A stretch of DNA of 64,000 bases from Mycobacterium alsense (GCF_002086635.1 NZ_MVHD01000016.1:1-64000), one strand, 5' to 3'. Counted from the stretch's first letter, positions 26,850 through 35,376 are shown. A program made the numbers and translations. Notes: generated from the letters alone by a model not told the origin.

Positions 26850-27613
26850 GGGCAGGAGTAGCCGCCGTCAACGACGAGGTCGGAACCGGTCATGTAGCTC
26901 GACGCCGCGCTGGCCAGATACAGATACAGACCGGTGAGCTCGTCGGGCCGGCCCAGGCGGCCCAGCGGCACCTTCGGCTCCCACGCGGCGTGGTACTCCG
27001 CCAGGGGCTCGACGAGCTCGGTGCGAATGTAGCCGGGGCTGACGCTGTTGACCCGGATGCCGTGCGGCGCGAACTCGACGGCCATGGCCTTGGTGAGGTG
27101 GATGACCGCGGCCTTGGACGTGCAGTAGTGCCCGACCTGCTGCGGAACGTTGATGATGTGCCCGGACATCGAGGCGGTGTTGATGATGGCGCCGCCGCGG
27201 CCCTGCCGGACCATCGCCCGCGCCGCGGCCCGGGCGGTGAGGAACACGCCCGTCACGTTGGTGTCCTGGACACGCTGGAATTCCTCGGGCGGCATCTCGA
27301 GCATCGGTGCGGCCGAGATGATCCCGGCGTTGCAGACCGCGACGTCCACGCCGCCCAGCTCCGCGGTGACCCGGTCCAGCATCGCGTCGACCTGGTCGGG
27401 GCGCGTCACGTCGCACCGCACGGGCACAACCCGCCCGCCGGCCCCGGCGAGTTCGCCGGCGACGGCCTCCAGAGCCTCGGAATGCCGTGCGGCGATGGCC
27501 ACTTGGGCGCCGGCTTCCAGGTACGCCCGCGCCACCTCCTTGCCGATGCCGCTGGACGCCCCGGTCACCAGCGCCCGCTTGCCGCGCAGATCGAACAGGT
27601 CCAAAACACTCAT
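26846..27613 (-). CDS. Short-chain dehydrogenase (Rv1928c-like)
   Basis: The 255-residue classical SDR has the cofactor motif ALVTGASSGIGKEVA at about 15-29, CNAGI near 90, a catalytic Ser in INTASMSG, YCTSKAA (YxxxK) near 157-161, and the C-terminal SDLVVDGGYSCP. It resembles glucose/3-oxoacyl dehydrogenases. Length equals that of Rv1928c, and the neighbour order (DUF2071 gene, tpx nearby) is also conserved. The substrate is unknown. Confidence 0.88.
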   Translation of the reverse strand: MSVLDLFDLRGKRALVTGASSGIGKEVARAYLEAGAQVAIAARHSEALEAVAGELAGAGGRVVPVRCDVTRPDQVDAMLDRVTAELGGVDVAVCNAGIISAAPMLEMPPEEFQRVQDTNVTGVFLTARAAARAMVRQGRGGAIINTASMSGHIINVPQQVGHYCTSKAAVIHLTKAMAVEFAPHGIRVNSVSPGYIRTELVEPLAEYHAAWEPKVPLGRLGRPDELTGLYLYLASAASSYMTGSDLVVDGGYSCP

Positions 27614-27648
27614 CCGATGACTCCGTTCAGCCCGGCCTTTTCTCCCGA

Positions 27649-27666
27649 CGTGAAGTCGGCTTCACG
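27649..27666. repeat. Small hairpin plus nearby related motif
   Basis: CGTGAAGTCGGCTTCACG (7-bp stem, TCGG loop) lies in the 128-bp gap between the SDR start and the DUF805 gene. A related GACTTCACGCTCGG occurs at 27688-27701, so the GTGAAGTC half also has a second possible pairing partner. It resembles dispersed intergenic repeats of mycobacteria; function unknown. Confidence 0.5.
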
Positions 27667-27741
27667 CTGCGCGCGAATGTGGGGCTGACTTCACGCTCGG
27701 CGGGGCGCTGCCCGCGGGAAGCCGTCGCCTCCCGTCGTCAC

Positions 27742-28131
27742 CTAAGCCGGGGCGCCGAATTGCTGATTCGGGGATGGCTCCGCGGCCAAGGGATCTGCGC
27801 CGAACCGGTTCGGTCCGTCGGTGCCCCTGTTGACGAAAAAAATGATGAGAACGATGGCGCCGATGATGGGGACCAAGCTGATCAGAACCCACCAACCCGT
27901 GCGGTCGATATCGTGCAGGCGGCGAACGGCGATCGCCCAGCTGGGAATGATGAAGGGGAGCGACAGAATGATGTTGACGGCCCGCGTGTGCAGCATCACG
28001 TTGCCGACGTTTCCGGCGATGGCGACGAGGGTGGTGAAGAGGACCCAATACCAGTATTCGGATCTGCAGGATCGATCGCTGAAGTTGAAGTATTTGGCGA
28101 ATCCGGCCGAAATCGCTTGCCCGAAGCCCAT
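27742..28131 (-). CDS. DUF805 membrane protein
   Basis: The 129-residue protein matches DUF805 (YhaH type): SDRSCRSEYWYWVLF near residue 18, then membrane segments at about 28-45 and 52-66, RRLHDIDRTGWW near 70-81, and a third segment, LISLVPIIGAIVLIIFFV. The family is a small inner-membrane protein of unestablished role. It ends in a short Pro/Ala tail. It is divergent from the NTF2-like gene at 28250. Confidence 0.85.
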   Translation of the reverse strand: MGFGQAISAGFAKYFNFSDRSCRSEYWYWVLFTTLVAIAGNVGNVMLHTRAVNIILSLPFIIPSWAIAVRRLHDIDRTGWWVLISLVPIIGAIVLIIFFVNRGTDGPNRFGADPLAAEPSPNQQFGAPA

Positions 28132-28224
28132 CTCATCTCCCGCCGCCGATGGAAGAAAAATCGTACCACCGCAATGCCCGACCTGCGGTGCATATTTTTA
28201 CCGGCGGATTCACCAGGCGCCGAC

Positions 28225-28238
28225 CGAAACACGTTCTA
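28225..28238. promoter_or_regulatory. KstR-like box upstream of the NTF2-like gene
   Basis: CGAAACACGTTCTA matches the mycobacterial KstR consensus TnnAACnnGTTnnA at every fixed position except the first T (here C). It ends 11 nt before the ATG at 28250, a repressor-like position. KstR controls sterol catabolism genes; the match is by eye only. Confidence 0.45.
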
Positions 28239-28249
28239 GGGTGTGGCCC

Positions 28250-28726
28250 ATGGGCAAATTCAGCAGGGCCGAAATCGAGCGAGCCGTCGAAAACTACACC
28301 GCCGTCGTCGAGGGGTGCAGCTCCTCGGGTGACTGGCGACCCTTCGCGGACCTCTTCACCGAGGACGTCGTCTACACCGAGCACCACTACGGCGTCTTCC
28401 ACGGCCGCGAGGCGGTGCGGGACTGGATCGTCGCGGTGATGGCGCCGTTCCCGCACATGCGGTTTCCGAGCGACTGGATCGCCTACGACGACGACAACGA
28501 CGCCGTCGTCGTCATGATCAGGAACCTGCTCGACCACCCGACCGACCCCAACGGCGAACCGTTCTGGTTCCCCAACTGGACCCGCCTCGTCTACGCCGGC
28601 GACGGACTGTTCTCCAGCGAGGAGGACATCTACAACCCCAACCGCGACGCCCCCGGTGTCGTGGCCGCGTGGCTGCGGGCCGGCGGGAAGCTGGAGTCCG
28701 ACGAAATCCTGCAGCCCCAGAGATAA
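28250..28726 (+). CDS. NTF2/SnoaL-like protein
   Basis: The 158-residue protein has an NTF2-like cone fold signature: a first helix with VENYTAVVEGCSSSGDWRPF, then ADLFTEDVVYTEHHYG, HGREAVRDWIV, and strands FWFPNWTRLVYAGDG. Such folds serve as steroid isomerases, dehydratases or ligand binders; a catalytic Asp-His arrangement is plausible (ADLFTEDVVYTEHHYG) but not assignable. The ATG at 28250 is chosen because the fold begins there. The KstR-like box just upstream hints at sterol-related regulation. A strong hairpin follows the gene. Confidence 0.78.
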   Translation: MGKFSRAEIERAVENYTAVVEGCSSSGDWRPFADLFTEDVVYTEHHYGVFHGREAVRDWIVAVMAPFPHMRFPSDWIAYDDDNDAVVVMIRNLLDHPTDPNGEPFWFPNWTRLVYAGDGLFSSEEDIYNPNRDAPGVVAAWLRAGGKLESDEILQPQR

Positions 28727-28736
28727 CCCTCCGCTC

Positions 28737-28792
28737 CGAGTGTGCGATCCGCGACGCGTCATCGGCGTGTCGCGTCGCGGATTGCACACTCG
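28737..28792. terminator. Large bidirectional hairpin between convergent genes
   Basis: Two 22-nt arms (28737-28758 and 28771-28792) pair at 21 of 22 positions, the odd one being a G-T pair in RNA, with a 12-nt loop. It lies between the convergent NTF2-like gene (stop 28726) and DJ-1-like gene (stop 28802). No U-tract follows, as is common for mycobacterial hairpin terminators. It may also be a dispersed repeat. Confidence 0.6.
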
Positions 28793-28801
28793 CCGTTGCG
28801 G

Positions 28802-29545
28802 TTAGCGCGCGCCCGTCGGGCTGAGGCGATTCCGGCCTCGCGACCGGACCGCCGCCAGCGCCTGCTGCCACGCCAGCATGGTTGCCGCCTTGATGTTGGC
28901 CGGCTTGACGGCGTCGCGGGAGAGCAGCGCGGTGGCGGCCGCCTTCGTGCCGGGCGACGCCTTGGACATGTGGCCGGAGTCGAACGGTGGCTGTGGGTCG
29001 TATTCGATCGCGAGCTGGATTGCCTTGGCGCGGTTTTCGCCGGCGATCTGCCCGGCCAGCCACAGCGCGAGGTCCAGCCCGGCGGACACGCCCGCGCTGG
29101 TGACGACGTCGTCCTGGTGCACGATCCGCTCGTCGGCGACCGGGGTGACGCCGAACGCCTTCAGCGCGGAAAGGGTCACCCAGTGCGACGTCGCGCGCCG
29201 GCCCTCGAGCAGGCCGGCGGCCGCCAAGATCACCGAGCCCGAACACACCGACGTGGTCCACCTCGCGGTGCGGTGCGCGCGGCGCAGCCACTCCAGCAGC
29301 GCCTCGTCCCGCGCGTGCACCGGCGTCGACGGCCCGCCCGGAACCAAAATCACGTCGGGGGAAGGGGTTTCGGCCAGCGAGTGGGTGGCGCCGATCACCA
29401 GCACACCGGAATCGGCGGTGATCGGCCCGGTTTCGTGCCACACGAACCGGACGTCGGCGCCGGGCAGGTTGCGCAGCACCTCGTAGGGGCCGATCATGTC
29501 CAGCGCGGTGAATCCGGGGTAGGCGACGAACGCGATCTGGGTCAT
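28802..29545 (-). CDS. DJ-1/PfpI-family protein, isonitrile-hydratase-like
   Basis: The 247-residue protein starts MTQIAFVAYPGFTALDMIGP and has the nucleophile elbow TSVCSGSVIL with Cys101, the numbering found in Pseudomonas isonitrile hydratase InhA, and a Glu in YEVLRN near 22. AAGLLEGRRATSHW and VTSAGVSAGLDLALWL complete the class-I-amidotransferase-like domain seen in GlxA/FtrA regulators, but no DNA-binding domain follows. The related gene upstream carries both parts. It may be an enzyme partner; the M. tuberculosis neighbourhood has Rv1930c in this position. Confidence 0.82.
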   Translation of the reverse strand: MTQIAFVAYPGFTALDMIGPYEVLRNLPGADVRFVWHETGPITADSGVLVIGATHSLAETPSPDVILVPGGPSTPVHARDEALLEWLRRAHRTARWTTSVCSGSVILAAAGLLEGRRATSHWVTLSALKAFGVTPVADERIVHQDDVVTSAGVSAGLDLALWLAGQIAGENRAKAIQLAIEYDPQPPFDSGHMSKASPGTKAAATALLSRDAVKPANIKAATMLAWQQALAAVRSRGRNRLSPTGAR

Positions 29546-29564
29546 CGGGGGTGTCCTTTCTCAA

Positions 29565-30533
29565 TCAGGCGAAAGCCTTGCGGTACTGATCCGGTGAGAT
29601 GCCCATGCGCCGAACGAAGTTGCGCCGCATGGTTTCCGCGGTGCCGAACCCGCACCGGGCGGCGATCGCGACGACGGTGTCGTCGGTCTCCTCCAGCTGG
29701 CGGCGCGCGGCCTCGGTGCGGATGCGTTCGACGTAATGGCCGGGCGCCTCGCCGATCTCGTCGGTGAACACCCGCGTGAAATGGCGCGGGCTCATCGCCG
29801 CGCGGCGGGCCAGGCCCTCGACGCTGTGCGGCCCGCCCGGCTCGGCCTCGATGGCCTCCTGCACCCGGCGGATGGGCGCGCGCTTGGCGCGCGGCATCCA
29901 CACCGGCGCCGCGAACTGCGTCTGCCCACCGGGGCGGCGCAGGTACAGGACGAGCCAGCGGGCCACCGTCTGCGCCACCTCGGTGCCGTGGTCGTCCTCG
30001 ACCAGCGAGAGCGCGAGGTCGATCCCCGCGGTGACGCCCGCGGCCGTCCAGACCGTGTCCGAGCTGCGGACGAAGATCGGGTCCGGATCGACCTCGACGG
30101 CGGGGAACTCGCGGGCCAGCCGTCCGGCGAATGCCCAGTGCGTGGTGACCCGCAGGCCGTCGAGCAGCCCCGCCTCGGCGGCCAGGAACGCGCCGGTGCA
30201 GACGCTGACGACGCGGCGCGCGCTGCCGGTGACCCTCTTGATCCAGTCCACCAGCTCGGGATCCGACCGCGCGTCCTCGACACCGCCGCCGCCGGGCAGC
30301 ACGACGGTGTCGAGGCGCTCGGTCGGGTCGGGCAGCGCCGCGGTCACGAAGGCCAGCCCGGTGGGCGTGGTGACCGGCCGGCCGCCCGCCGAGGCCAGCA
30401 CCACGTCGTATCCGCCGCCGGTCAGCAGCGAGGCGCCGCTGAACACGTCGTGGGGTCCCACCACGTCGAGCGCCTGCACGCCGGGAAAGCCGACGATCAC
30501 CACCTTGCGAACCATGGACTCAGTGTTCGCCAC
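29565..30533 (-). CDS. GlxA/FtrA-family AraC-type regulator with DJ-1/PfpI sensor domain
   Basis: The 322-residue protein has an N-terminal DJ-1/PfpI domain (VVIVGFPGVQALDVVGPHDV, VSVCTGAFLAAEAGLLDG with a Cys near 111) and a C-terminal AraC domain with two HTH segments: SVEGLARRAAMSPRHFTRVF, and DTVVAIAARCGFGTAETMRR ending RRMGISPDQYRKAF. The DJ-1 domain probably senses a small molecule. It is 19 nt upstream of the DJ-1-only gene and shares an operon with it; divergent from tpx. The 18-bp palindrome at 30541 may be its operator. It corresponds to Rv1931c by position. Confidence 0.88.
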   Translation of the reverse strand: MANTESMVRKVVIVGFPGVQALDVVGPHDVFSGASLLTGGGYDVVLASAGGRPVTTPTGLAFVTAALPDPTERLDTVVLPGGGGVEDARSDPELVDWIKRVTGSARRVVSVCTGAFLAAEAGLLDGLRVTTHWAFAGRLAREFPAVEVDPDPIFVRSSDTVWTAAGVTAGIDLALSLVEDDHGTEVAQTVARWLVLYLRRPGGQTQFAAPVWMPRAKRAPIRRVQEAIEAEPGGPHSVEGLARRAAMSPRHFTRVFTDEIGEAPGHYVERIRTEAARRQLEETDDTVVAIAARCGFGTAETMRRNFVRRMGISPDQYRKAFA

Positions 30534-30540
30534 GCCCGGC

Positions 30541-30558
30541 CATGGCGTCTACGCCATG
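30541..30558. promoter_or_regulatory. Palindrome between GlxA-type regulator and tpx
   Basis: CATGGCGTCTACGCCATG has perfect 8-bp arms with a 2-bp spacer. It begins 8 bp upstream of the regulator's start codon (30533) and 68 bp before the tpx ATG, a good position for a regulator binding site. It could be autoregulatory or control tpx. Confidence 0.5.
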
Positions 30559-30625
30559 TACCCCACCAATTAGGACATGCCGACCTGGTCCGCGGCGGCT
30601 GCACGGGCCTTGGCAGACTGTGGCC

Positions 30626-31123
30626 ATGGCACAGATAACCTTGCGTGGAAACCCGATCAACACCGTCGGCGAGCTTCCGGCCGTCGGGTCCCCGGCCCCG
30701 GCCTTCACCCTGACCGGCGCGGACCTGGGCGCGGTGAGCAGCGACCAGTTCAGCGGTAAGCCCGTCGTGCTGAACATCTTTCCGTCCATCGACACGCCGG
30801 TGTGCGCGGCCAGCGTGCGGACGTTCAACGAGCGCGCGGCGTCCGGCGGCGCGTCCGTGCTGTGCGTGTCGAACGACCTGCCGTTCGCGCAGGCGCGCTT
30901 TTGCGGCGCCGAGGGCATCGAGAACGTCAAGACGGGCTCGGCGTTCCGCGACAGCTTCGGCGAGGACTACGGCGTCACCATCGCCGACGGCCCGATGGCG
31001 GGGCTGCTGGCGCGCGCCGTCGTCGTGATCGGCGCCGACGGCAACGTCGCCTACACCGAGCTGGTGCCCGAGATCGCGCAGGAGCCCAACTACGACGCGG
31101 CGCTGGCCGCGGTGGGCGGCTAG
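30626..31123 (+). CDS. tpx: Thiol peroxidase (atypical 2-Cys peroxiredoxin)
   Basis: The 165-residue Tpx reduces hydrogen and organic hydroperoxides with thioredoxin as reductant. The peroxidatic Cys60 is in PSIDTPVCAASVRTF, the resolving Cys93 in QARFCGAEGIENV, and a third Cys80 is kept as in M. tuberculosis Tpx (Rv1932), which has the same length. ATG 30626 is chosen; an upstream frame from 30542 adds a non-homologous tail. The stop is one base from the end of the convergent ligase fusion gene, so antisense overlap of transcripts is likely. Confidence 0.96.
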   Translation: MAQITLRGNPINTVGELPAVGSPAPAFTLTGADLGAVSSDQFSGKPVVLNIFPSIDTPVCAASVRTFNERAASGGASVLCVSNDLPFAQARFCGAEGIENVKTGSAFRDSFGEDYGVTIADGPMAGLLARAVVVIGADGNVAYTELVPEIAQEPNYDAALAAVGG

Positions 31124-31124
31124 G

Positions 31125-34100
31125 TCACAGCCCCAGCAGCCGCACCGACTCCGTCCGCATGTCCGCCTTGCGGACCTTACCGTTCGCCGTCATCGGGAAC
31201 TCGTCGACGATGTGGACATAGCGCGGGATCTTGTAGTGCGCGAGCTTCCCGGCGCAGAACGCCCGCACGGCGCGGGCGTCCAGGGGTGGACGGTTGGGCC
31301 GCACCTTGATCCACGCGCACAGCTCCTCGCCGTACGTGTCGTCGGGAACGCCGATCACGTGCACGTCCTCGACGTCGGGATGGGCGTGGATGACGCCCTC
31401 GATCTCGCGTGGGTACACGTTTTCCCCGCCGCGGATGACCATGTCTTTGATGCGGCCGACGATCACGCAGTACCCGTCGTCCTGCATGGCCGCCAGATCA
31501 CCGGTGTGCATCCAGCCCTCGTCGTCGATGACCGCGCGGGTCTTGTCGTCGTCGCGCCAATAGCCCAGCATCACCGAGTAGCCGCGGGTGCACAGCTCAC
31601 CGGGCCGGCCGCGCTTGACCATCTCCCCGGTGTCCGGGTCGACGATCTTGATCTCGACGTGCGGATGCGCCCGTCCCACCGTGGCGGTGCGGCGGTGCAG
31701 GTCGTCGTCGATCAACGTCTGACATGACACGGGGGAGGTCTCGGTCATGCCGTAGGCGATCGCGATCTCGCGCATGTTCAGCTCGTCGACGCAGCGCTTC
31801 ATGACCTCGACCGGGCATGGGGCGCCGGCCATGATCCCGGTGCGCAGCGACGACACGTCACGTCGGGCCAGGTGGGGGTGGCCGAGCAACGCGATGAACA
31901 TGGTCGGCACGCCGTACAGGCCGGTGCAACGCTCGGATTCGATGGCCGCCAGCGTCGCGTCCGGGTCGAAGCCCGGCGCCGGAATCACCGTCGTGGCGCC
32001 GTGGGTGGTACAGCCGAGGCTGCCCATCACCATGCCGAAGCAGTGGTAGAAGGGCACCGGGACGCAGAGCCGGTCGCCCGCCCGCAGCCCGATGAGCTCG
32101 GTGGCGAAGAAGCCGTTGTTGACGATGTTGCGGTGCGACAGGGTGGCGGCTTTGGGCGAGCCGGTGGTGCCCGAGGTGTACTGGATGTTGATCGGGTCCG
32201 ACGGCCGAAGTGTCGCCATCCGGGACCGCAGCTGTTCTTCGGACACGGCGTCGGCGCGCCTCAGCAGCCCGTCCCAATCGGCGGTCCCCACGAAAACGAC
32301 TTCGGCCAGCCCGGGAACCTCGCACCGCACCCGGCCGATCAGGCTGGGATAGTCCGAAGACTTGAACGACGTCGCGGACACCAGCAGCCGGGCGCCCGAA
32401 TGCCGCAGCACGTAGGACAACTCGTCGCTGCGGTAAGCGGGGTTGATCGGGACGAGGACGGCGCCGATCTTCGCCGTGGCGTATTGGAGGATCATCCACT
32501 CCGCGCAGTTGGGTGACCAGACGCCGACCCGGTCACCGCGCTGGATGCCGCTGGCCATCAACGCTCGTGCCAGGCGGTCGGTTTCGGCGTCCAGTTGCGT
32601 GTACGTCCAGCGCCGGCCGCTGGCGACATCGACCAGCGCCTCGGTCTCCGGGTGCGCGGACGCGGCGCGGGCGAAGTTCGCCCCGATGGTCTCGTCCAGC
32701 AGCGGCGTGTCGACCGGACCCGCATCGTAGGACCCGACGCCGCGGTACTTGCGGCGCAGGAGATCCTTCTGCACCTTCCCATTGGCGTTGCGCGGCAATC
32801 GATCCACCACGACCACCAGCCGAGGCCGCTTGTAGGCGGCCAGGTGTGCCCGGCAGTGCGACTCGATTTCGGCATCGGTCGGCGGGGCGGCGGGGTCCCG
32901 CGGCACCAGCAGTGCCAACGGCGTCTCGCCCCAGCGCGGGTCGGGCACCCCGATGACCGACGCCTCCGCCACCTTCGGGTGGGCCGCCAGGACGTTCTCC
33001 ACTTCGGCGCTGTAGATGTTCTCGCCACCGGAGATGATCAGATCCTTCTTCCGGTCGACGACGTAGATGTAGCCGTCGCGGTCTTGCCGCACCAGGTCGC
33101 CGGAATGAAACCAACCGCCACGGAAGGCCTCCGCGGTCTCCTCGGGCTTGTTCCAGTACTCCCGCATGATCAACGGCCCGAGATACACGATCTCGCCCAC
33201 CTCCCCGTGCGGGACGTCGCGCATCTCGTCGTCGACGATGCGTACGTCGACGTTGAGCATGGGGGTGCCCACCGAACCGATCTTGCGGACGGCGTCCTCA
33301 CCCCGCAGCAGACAGGTTATGGGGCTGCACTCGGTCTGTCCGAACGCCGCGATGATCTCGGCCCCGGGGAATGCGTCGATCATGTTGCGCAACAGGGTTT
33401 CCGACGCGGGCGCCGCGCCCCACCAGACGCGGCGCAGCCCGCCGAGGTCCCGGGAGCGAAGGCCGGGCAGGGCGCAGACCAGCTGCCACTGGGCCGGCGT
33501 CATCCAACACGAGGTGACCCGTTCGCGGACGATCGTGGCGACGGTGGACTCGGCATCGAACCCGCGCGAGGGCGAAACGACGACCCGGCCACCGGTGAGG
33601 AACGCCGGCAGCATCCCGGACACGCCGGCGGTGTGGAACAGCGGCGCGAGCGCCATCCAGCAATCGTCGTCATCGCGGGGGCCGAGCGTGCCGATCACGC
33701 TCACGGCGTGCAGGTACAGGTTGCGGTGGGTGATCACCGCGCCCTTCGGGCGGCCCGTCGTCCCCGAGGTGTACATGATGAATGCGGGTGCGTCATCGTC
33801 GACCGCGGTGTCGATCGCGAGATCGCCCGCGGCGGCGGCGGTTTCGTCGAGGTCGCCGCCGATCGTCAGCACGGCGCGCACCGATGCCACGGTGGTGCAC
33901 GCCCGCGCCACGGCGGAGGCGCACGCTTGGTCGACGACGACGGTGACCGCGCCGCTGTCGGCGAGCAGGTACGCGATCTCGTCGGGGACGAGGCGGAAAT
34001 TGACGGGCACCGCGATGGCGCCCAGGCGCAGCGTGGCGAGCCAGGCCTCGATGAGCGCCAGGCTGTTCAGCCCCACGACGGCGACCCGATCGCCCCGGCC

Positions 34101-34268
34101 CACGCCGCTCGCCGACAGGGCATTGGCCGTTCGGGTGACGTTGTCGTTCATCTCGGCGAAGGTGCACCGGCGGTGCGGATCGACGAACGCGACCTCGTGC
34201 GGCCGGACCTGGGCGTGCCGCGCGAGGATGTCGCTCAGGGTTATGCCGGTACCGGCCAGGGTCCGCAT
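31125..34268 (-). CDS. Two acyl-CoA synthetases fused in one reading frame
   Basis: A single uninterrupted 1047-residue frame holds two complete ANL enzymes. Module 1 (about 1-510) has the P-loop IMYTSGTTGRPKGAVITH, AAFGQTEC, GWFHSGDL and NANGKVQKDLL. Module 2 (about 513-1047) has IQYTSGTTGSPKAATLSH, YGMTETSP, GWMHTGDL and NGKVRKADM, and resembles FadD35-type proteins. No carrier-protein domain lies between; the linker GSYDAGPVDTPLLDET looks like the normal N-terminus of a free FadD. It closes the echA13-fadE17-fadE18 operon (6 nt after fadE18). Both catalytic lysines are present, so both halves may be active. In M. tuberculosis no fadD lies at this spot. Confidence 0.85.
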   Translation of the reverse strand: MRTLAGTGITLSDILARHAQVRPHEVAFVDPHRRCTFAEMNDNVTRTANALSASGVGRGDRVAVVGLNSLALIEAWLATLRLGAIAVPVNFRLVPDEIAYLLADSGAVTVVVDQACASAVARACTTVASVRAVLTIGGDLDETAAAAGDLAIDTAVDDDAPAFIMYTSGTTGRPKGAVITHRNLYLHAVSVIGTLGPRDDDDCWMALAPLFHTAGVSGMLPAFLTGGRVVVSPSRGFDAESTVATIVRERVTSCWMTPAQWQLVCALPGLRSRDLGGLRRVWWGAAPASETLLRNMIDAFPGAEIIAAFGQTECSPITCLLRGEDAVRKIGSVGTPMLNVDVRIVDDEMRDVPHGEVGEIVYLGPLIMREYWNKPEETAEAFRGGWFHSGDLVRQDRDGYIYVVDRKKDLIISGGENIYSAEVENVLAAHPKVAEASVIGVPDPRWGETPLALLVPRDPAAPPTDAEIESHCRAHLAAYKRPRLVVVVDRLPRNANGKVQKDLLRRKYRGVGSYDAGPVDTPLLDETIGANFARAASAHPETEALVDVASGRRWTYTQLDAETDRLARALMASGIQRGDRVGVWSPNCAEWMILQYATAKIGAVLVPINPAYRSDELSYVLRHSGARLLVSATSFKSSDYPSLIGRVRCEVPGLAEVVFVGTADWDGLLRRADAVSEEQLRSRMATLRPSDPINIQYTSGTTGSPKAATLSHRNIVNNGFFATELIGLRAGDRLCVPVPFYHCFGMVMGSLGCTTHGATTVIPAPGFDPDATLAAIESERCTGLYGVPTMFIALLGHPHLARRDVSSLRTGIMAGAPCPVEVMKRCVDELNMREIAIAYGMTETSPVSCQTLIDDDLHRRTATVGRAHPHVEIKIVDPDTGEMVKRGRPGELCTRGYSVMLGYWRDDDKTRAVIDDEGWMHTGDLAAMQDDGYCVIVGRIKDMVIRGGENVYPREIEGVIHAHPDVEDVHVIGVPDDTYGEELCAWIKVRPNRPPLDARAVRAFCAGKLAHYKIPRYVHIVDEFPMTANGKVRKADMRTESVRLLGL

Positions 34269-34274
34269 CGTGCT

Positions 34275-35375
34275 TTACAGTCCCGCCCGGTCGGCCAGCA
34301 GCGCGCGGTTACCCGCGCTGCTGCCAAACAGCGCGGCGGTGGCCTTGGCCCGCCGGAAATGCAGGTGCAGGTCGTGCTCCCAGGTGAACGCGATGCCGCC
34401 GTGCAGCTGGATGGCGGAACCGGCGCACAGCGCGTAGGTGTCCGCGGCCTGCGCCTTCGCCAACGGCCCGGCGACGGCCAGCCCGTCGTCCCTGGCGGCG
34501 CTCATCGCGGCGAACATCACGGTCGCCCGGGTCGCGTCGATCTCGATCATCATGTCGGCGCAGGCGTGCTTGACCGCCTGGAACGAGCCGATGGGGCGAT
34601 CGAATTGCCGTCGGGTCTTGGCGTATTCGACCGCCAGGTCGAGGCACGCCTCGGCGCCGCCGAGCATTTCGGCGGCCAGCAGCGTGCGGGCCACATCGAA
34701 CACCCGGTGCACCTCTTGGGGAGGGCCCGCGGTCAGGGCTTCGGCCGGGGCGCCGCTCAGCCACAACGCGGCGACGGGCCGGGTGATGTCGAACGATGGC
34801 AGCCGCCGCACGGTGACGCCCGGGGCGTCGGCGGCCACGACGTGCAGGACGACCGCGCCGTCGGTTACCGCCGGCACCACGAAGAGATCGGCGACGTGAC
34901 CGTGCAGCACCGCCGCGCACTCGCCGGTGAGCAGGATGCGACCGTCGCGGCGGTCGGCCCGCACCCTCACCCCGGACGGGTCGGAGTCGTCGGGTCCAGC
35001 GGCCGCCAACGCTCCCACCTTCTCCCCGGACAGCAGTCCGGGGAGAAGGCCCTTGCATTGCTCCTGGTCGCCCAGTCGCAGCACCGCGTCGATCGCAAAC
35101 GTCGTCGCCGCGTAGGGCACCGGGGTGAGCGCCCGGCCGAGTTCGCGGAAAGCGATCGCCGTTTCCTCGAGCGTGGCGCCCGCTCCGCCGTACTCGGGTG
35201 GGGCGTGCAGCGCGGTCAGCTCCAGTTCGGTGCAAAGCCGTTGCCACAGCCCCTTGTCATGGCCGTCCGGGGTGGCGGCAACCTCGCGTACCCGCGAGGC
35301 GGGGGCCAGGTCGAAAAGAAAGCCGCGCAGCGATGCGCCGAAAACGTCCTGCTCCGTGCTGTAACGAAAGTCCAT
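34275..35375 (-). CDS. fadE18: Acyl-CoA dehydrogenase, FadE18-like
   Basis: The 366-residue protein has acyl-CoA dehydrogenase features: MDFRYSTEQDVFGASLRGFL N-terminal helices, RQFDRPIGSFQAVKHACADM in the C-terminal helical domain, and IQLHGGIAFTWEHDLHLHFR, the FAD-contact segment. Compared with full FadEs the middle beta-domain is short, typical of the smaller partner in mycobacterial heteromeric alpha2-beta2 dehydrogenases; FadE17 would be the partner. Length is close to Rv1933c (FadE18). The start is one base after the FadE17 stop region, implying tight co-translation. Confidence 0.9.
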   Translation of the reverse strand: MDFRYSTEQDVFGASLRGFLFDLAPASRVREVAATPDGHDKGLWQRLCTELELTALHAPPEYGGAGATLEETAIAFRELGRALTPVPYAATTFAIDAVLRLGDQEQCKGLLPGLLSGEKVGALAAAGPDDSDPSGVRVRADRRDGRILLTGECAAVLHGHVADLFVVPAVTDGAVVLHVVAADAPGVTVRRLPSFDITRPVAALWLSGAPAEALTAGPPQEVHRVFDVARTLLAAEMLGGAEACLDLAVEYAKTRRQFDRPIGSFQAVKHACADMMIEIDATRATVMFAAMSAARDDGLAVAGPLAKAQAADTYALCAGSAIQLHGGIAFTWEHDLHLHFRRAKATAALFGSSAGNRALLADRAGL

Positions 35376-35376
35376 G

